Assembly: GCF_001649575.2 (NCBI RefSeq)
Contig: NC_051443.1
Span: 431,025 to 495,024 of the forward strand
Direction of reading: 5' to 3'
Origin: Kryptolebias marmoratus
Lineage: Eukaryota; Chordata; Actinopteri; Cyprinodontiformes; Rivulidae
DNA length: 64,000 nucleotides
The first letter of the stretch is position 1. Every line of letters begins with the position of its first letter. The notes beneath the pieces were generated by a model. The model was not told the origin of the DNA, made no database searches, and saw only the letters and a program-made list of their open reading frames with translations. A program made the position numbers and the translations under genes. This document shows, one piece after another, positions 62,015 to 64,000 of this stretch.

Positions 62015-62290
62015 ATTCATCAAAACTTTAAGGGAATAATTACTGAATGTACATCTAAACTGATTAACATTTGTAATTAAGCAACAGTTAAGTCAAATTA
62101 GCAAACACTAAATAGCAATTCCTCAGTCAATATTACAAATATTTAGCTAAAATTTGGTGTCTTAGTAGATGAGAGTGAATACTAAAACATACACTGAGCA
62201 AAATAGCTCCACCTCCATCATTTCTCATCATAAAATGATCTTAATCTAAAACTCTGCTATGAAAGGCAGTGGGCAACATTCAAGGCATGC
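62015..62290. repeat. Dispersed repeat family A copy
   Basis: CATCAAAACTTTAAGGGAAT, TTACTGAATGTACATCTAAA, ATTTAGCTAAAATTTGGTGT, GATGAGAGTGAATACTAAAA and GAAAGGCAGTGGGCAACATT follow the family order, ending at the same GGCATGC word. Confidence 0.65.
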
Positions 62291-64000
62291 TGACAATCAT
62301 TTGATCAGCATTAAGGGTAAAAAAATCCAAGAATGCCCTACTGTTTTTCTATTAACATAATGTACTGCATCAAAAATGAAGGATGGATTCTTACATTTTA
62401 AAACTTAAATTATATATGACAGATGACTGTCAGAAAAAAAACTCAGACATCAAGTTAAACAAGTGGAAAGAGGATTTTCATTAAAGAGGAAGTGAAAATA
62501 GGCAGTTGAGTTGAAGTGAAGTAGCATTTGCATTCAGGATCTCCAGGTATGACATACATTGTATAACATTATCTCCACTGTTTAATTAGAGCAGGTGGTG
62601 GATTTTAGTTGTTACGAGCCGTGTATCAGACTTTATTTTCTACTTCTGTGGAAAATGTCAAACATAATGAGAAGCAACAAACAAGTTAGAGTGAAGCATG
62701 AGAAGAGTAGAGAGGAAAGCTTGATTCAGCCTCAGTGAGGAGAGCAGCAGAGATTAACTCATACTGAAAAACGTTACAAGTTTTGGGTGAATTACCGACA
62801 TTTTAAACTTGGAAAGGGAACCTGGACAGTAAAGATGCACCAATCAGAAACAAATAAGCTCCACAACATGATAAACTAATATGTAAAGAGAATAAGTGCT
62901 GATTTTCAGCTTCTCCACATTCCTACACCAAATCTTCAGACATTTTTGAACAGGTTTGCAGACATGGACATAATAAAACACTGATCCACTCAGTGTGCAC
63001 GTCGACTCTTTGACTCTGTGGGACAAACAGAACATCCACCCACTGAGCACATCTAATTTAGAGATTTATTTTAATGCTATCTATTGTTGAGGACATCACC
63101 TAACAAGTGAAACGGGTCAGCTCTTTTTCCAGTTCATGCTGTTTTTAATGTACAGTTAAGAAAATAAGCATAAAACAGCACCAGGAGAAATGTCCAATGT
63201 TCAGTGGTTCTGTGGAGTGCTCTGCGTGTGTGCATTTATGTTACATTTATTTTTAGTATAAAACCAAAGATCAATTTACTTTCATTTAAATAAGATAGCC
63301 TAGCCTTGGTTAATAATTACCAGATTGTAGAGCTAGAAGCTTTAAAATATTAGAGCTCACACTGATTACAAATAGTTGTCAAAATAAATATCAAAAGATA
63401 CATGTTGTTTGTCTACTTTAAGCACAAATAATTTGATTACATTAAAATTACAGCCATTTTTTAAAAACCTCATATGACAAAGAATAGAAAAAATAAAGTT
63501 AAACAGAGGAAAACATCTGACAGGATAAAGGGATAGAAGTGCTGTTCTGTCAGATAGTTATCAGTAGTTACATCATCAGCCCAGACATCAGTATGGAGAA
63601 AAGGGCAAAAGTCTTAATCCAGGGTAGGCTAATGGCTATACAAAATGGCTGTCTTCTTTAATAATTTTTCAGGCTTTTAATAAATAAATAAATTTAAAAA
63701 GTCCAACTTTTTCTCAAAACTACATTCCAGCATTAAAGAACATTACATTAGCTAATAATAAAATTCTACCTTTTCACAACACAGTTTATTTAGCTCGTAG
63801 CCGTTTTCTCAGCTGAACCAGGTTTGCCTTGTTTTGTTTCCTGATACATCGAGCAGCCTCAGGAAACCAACATTTGCATAAAAACACAGATGTTTGGCTG
63901 AGAAAACAGCTCCAAACTCAACAAACGGTGTTGTGGTTTTTGTAAGAGATAATGTAGTGTTCTGTCACAGAGGTATGTTGGGTTTGAGAAGGAGTTGATT
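62291..64000. other. Right end of window, no gene recognised
   Basis: AT-rich with frequent stops. No splice-flanked coding segment or recognised mobile element. A short plus/minus open frame at 62844-63050 has no recognisable content. Confidence 0.5.

Overview
This is vertebrate nuclear DNA, almost certainly from a ray-finned (teleost) fish. The genes have many short exons with GT-AG introns. The spaces between them hold teleost-style Tc1/mariner, Harbinger-like and hAT-like DNA transposons, non-LTR retrotransposon ends, MITEs and simple repeats. There are no operons, CRISPR arrays or prokaryotic features. One base (30922) is an N, so this is an assembled genome.

Layout. (1) 1-12.2 kb has no intact gene that I can see. 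It holds a decayed muscle-type acetylcholine receptor delta-like gene (minus strand, 3.0-5.1 kb), a decayed coiled-coil gene fragment with an expanded 15-bp repeat (minus, 6.2-7.9 kb), MITEs and LINE 3' ends. (2) 12.5-18.05 kb is enoph1 (plus strand), complete in six coding exons, 261 aa. (3) 18.4-20.8 kb is a Tc1-like relic and other repeats. (4) 20.85-22.32 kb holds the last three coding exons of tmem150c (minus). The exons for its N-terminal part could not be found. (5) 24.5-55.9 kb is sec31a (minus), complete, with 27 coding exons that I assembled into one 1,293-codon frame, plus a noncoding first exon. Its introns carry a 1.7-kb GTGA/GA satellite, a near full-length Tc1 element, a Harbinger-like MITE and a long/short pair of one inverted-repeat element. 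(6) 56-64 kb is gene-free, with a LINE 3' end, MITE pieces, TTG and CCAT microsatellites and dispersed repeats.

The order enoph1(+), tmem150c(-), sec31a(-) matches the human 4q21 order ENOPH1-TMEM150C-SCD5-SEC31A, with no scd5 seen here. These genes share no pathway: Enoph1 acts in methionine salvage, Tmem150c is a DRAM-family membrane protein and Sec31a is the outer COPII coat. The block is conserved synteny, not a functional cluster. I found no convincing new biological system. The main points worth following are the disabled receptor gene, the apparently headless tmem150c, the intronic satellite beside a sec31a splice acceptor, and an unclassified dispersed repeat seen about a dozen times.
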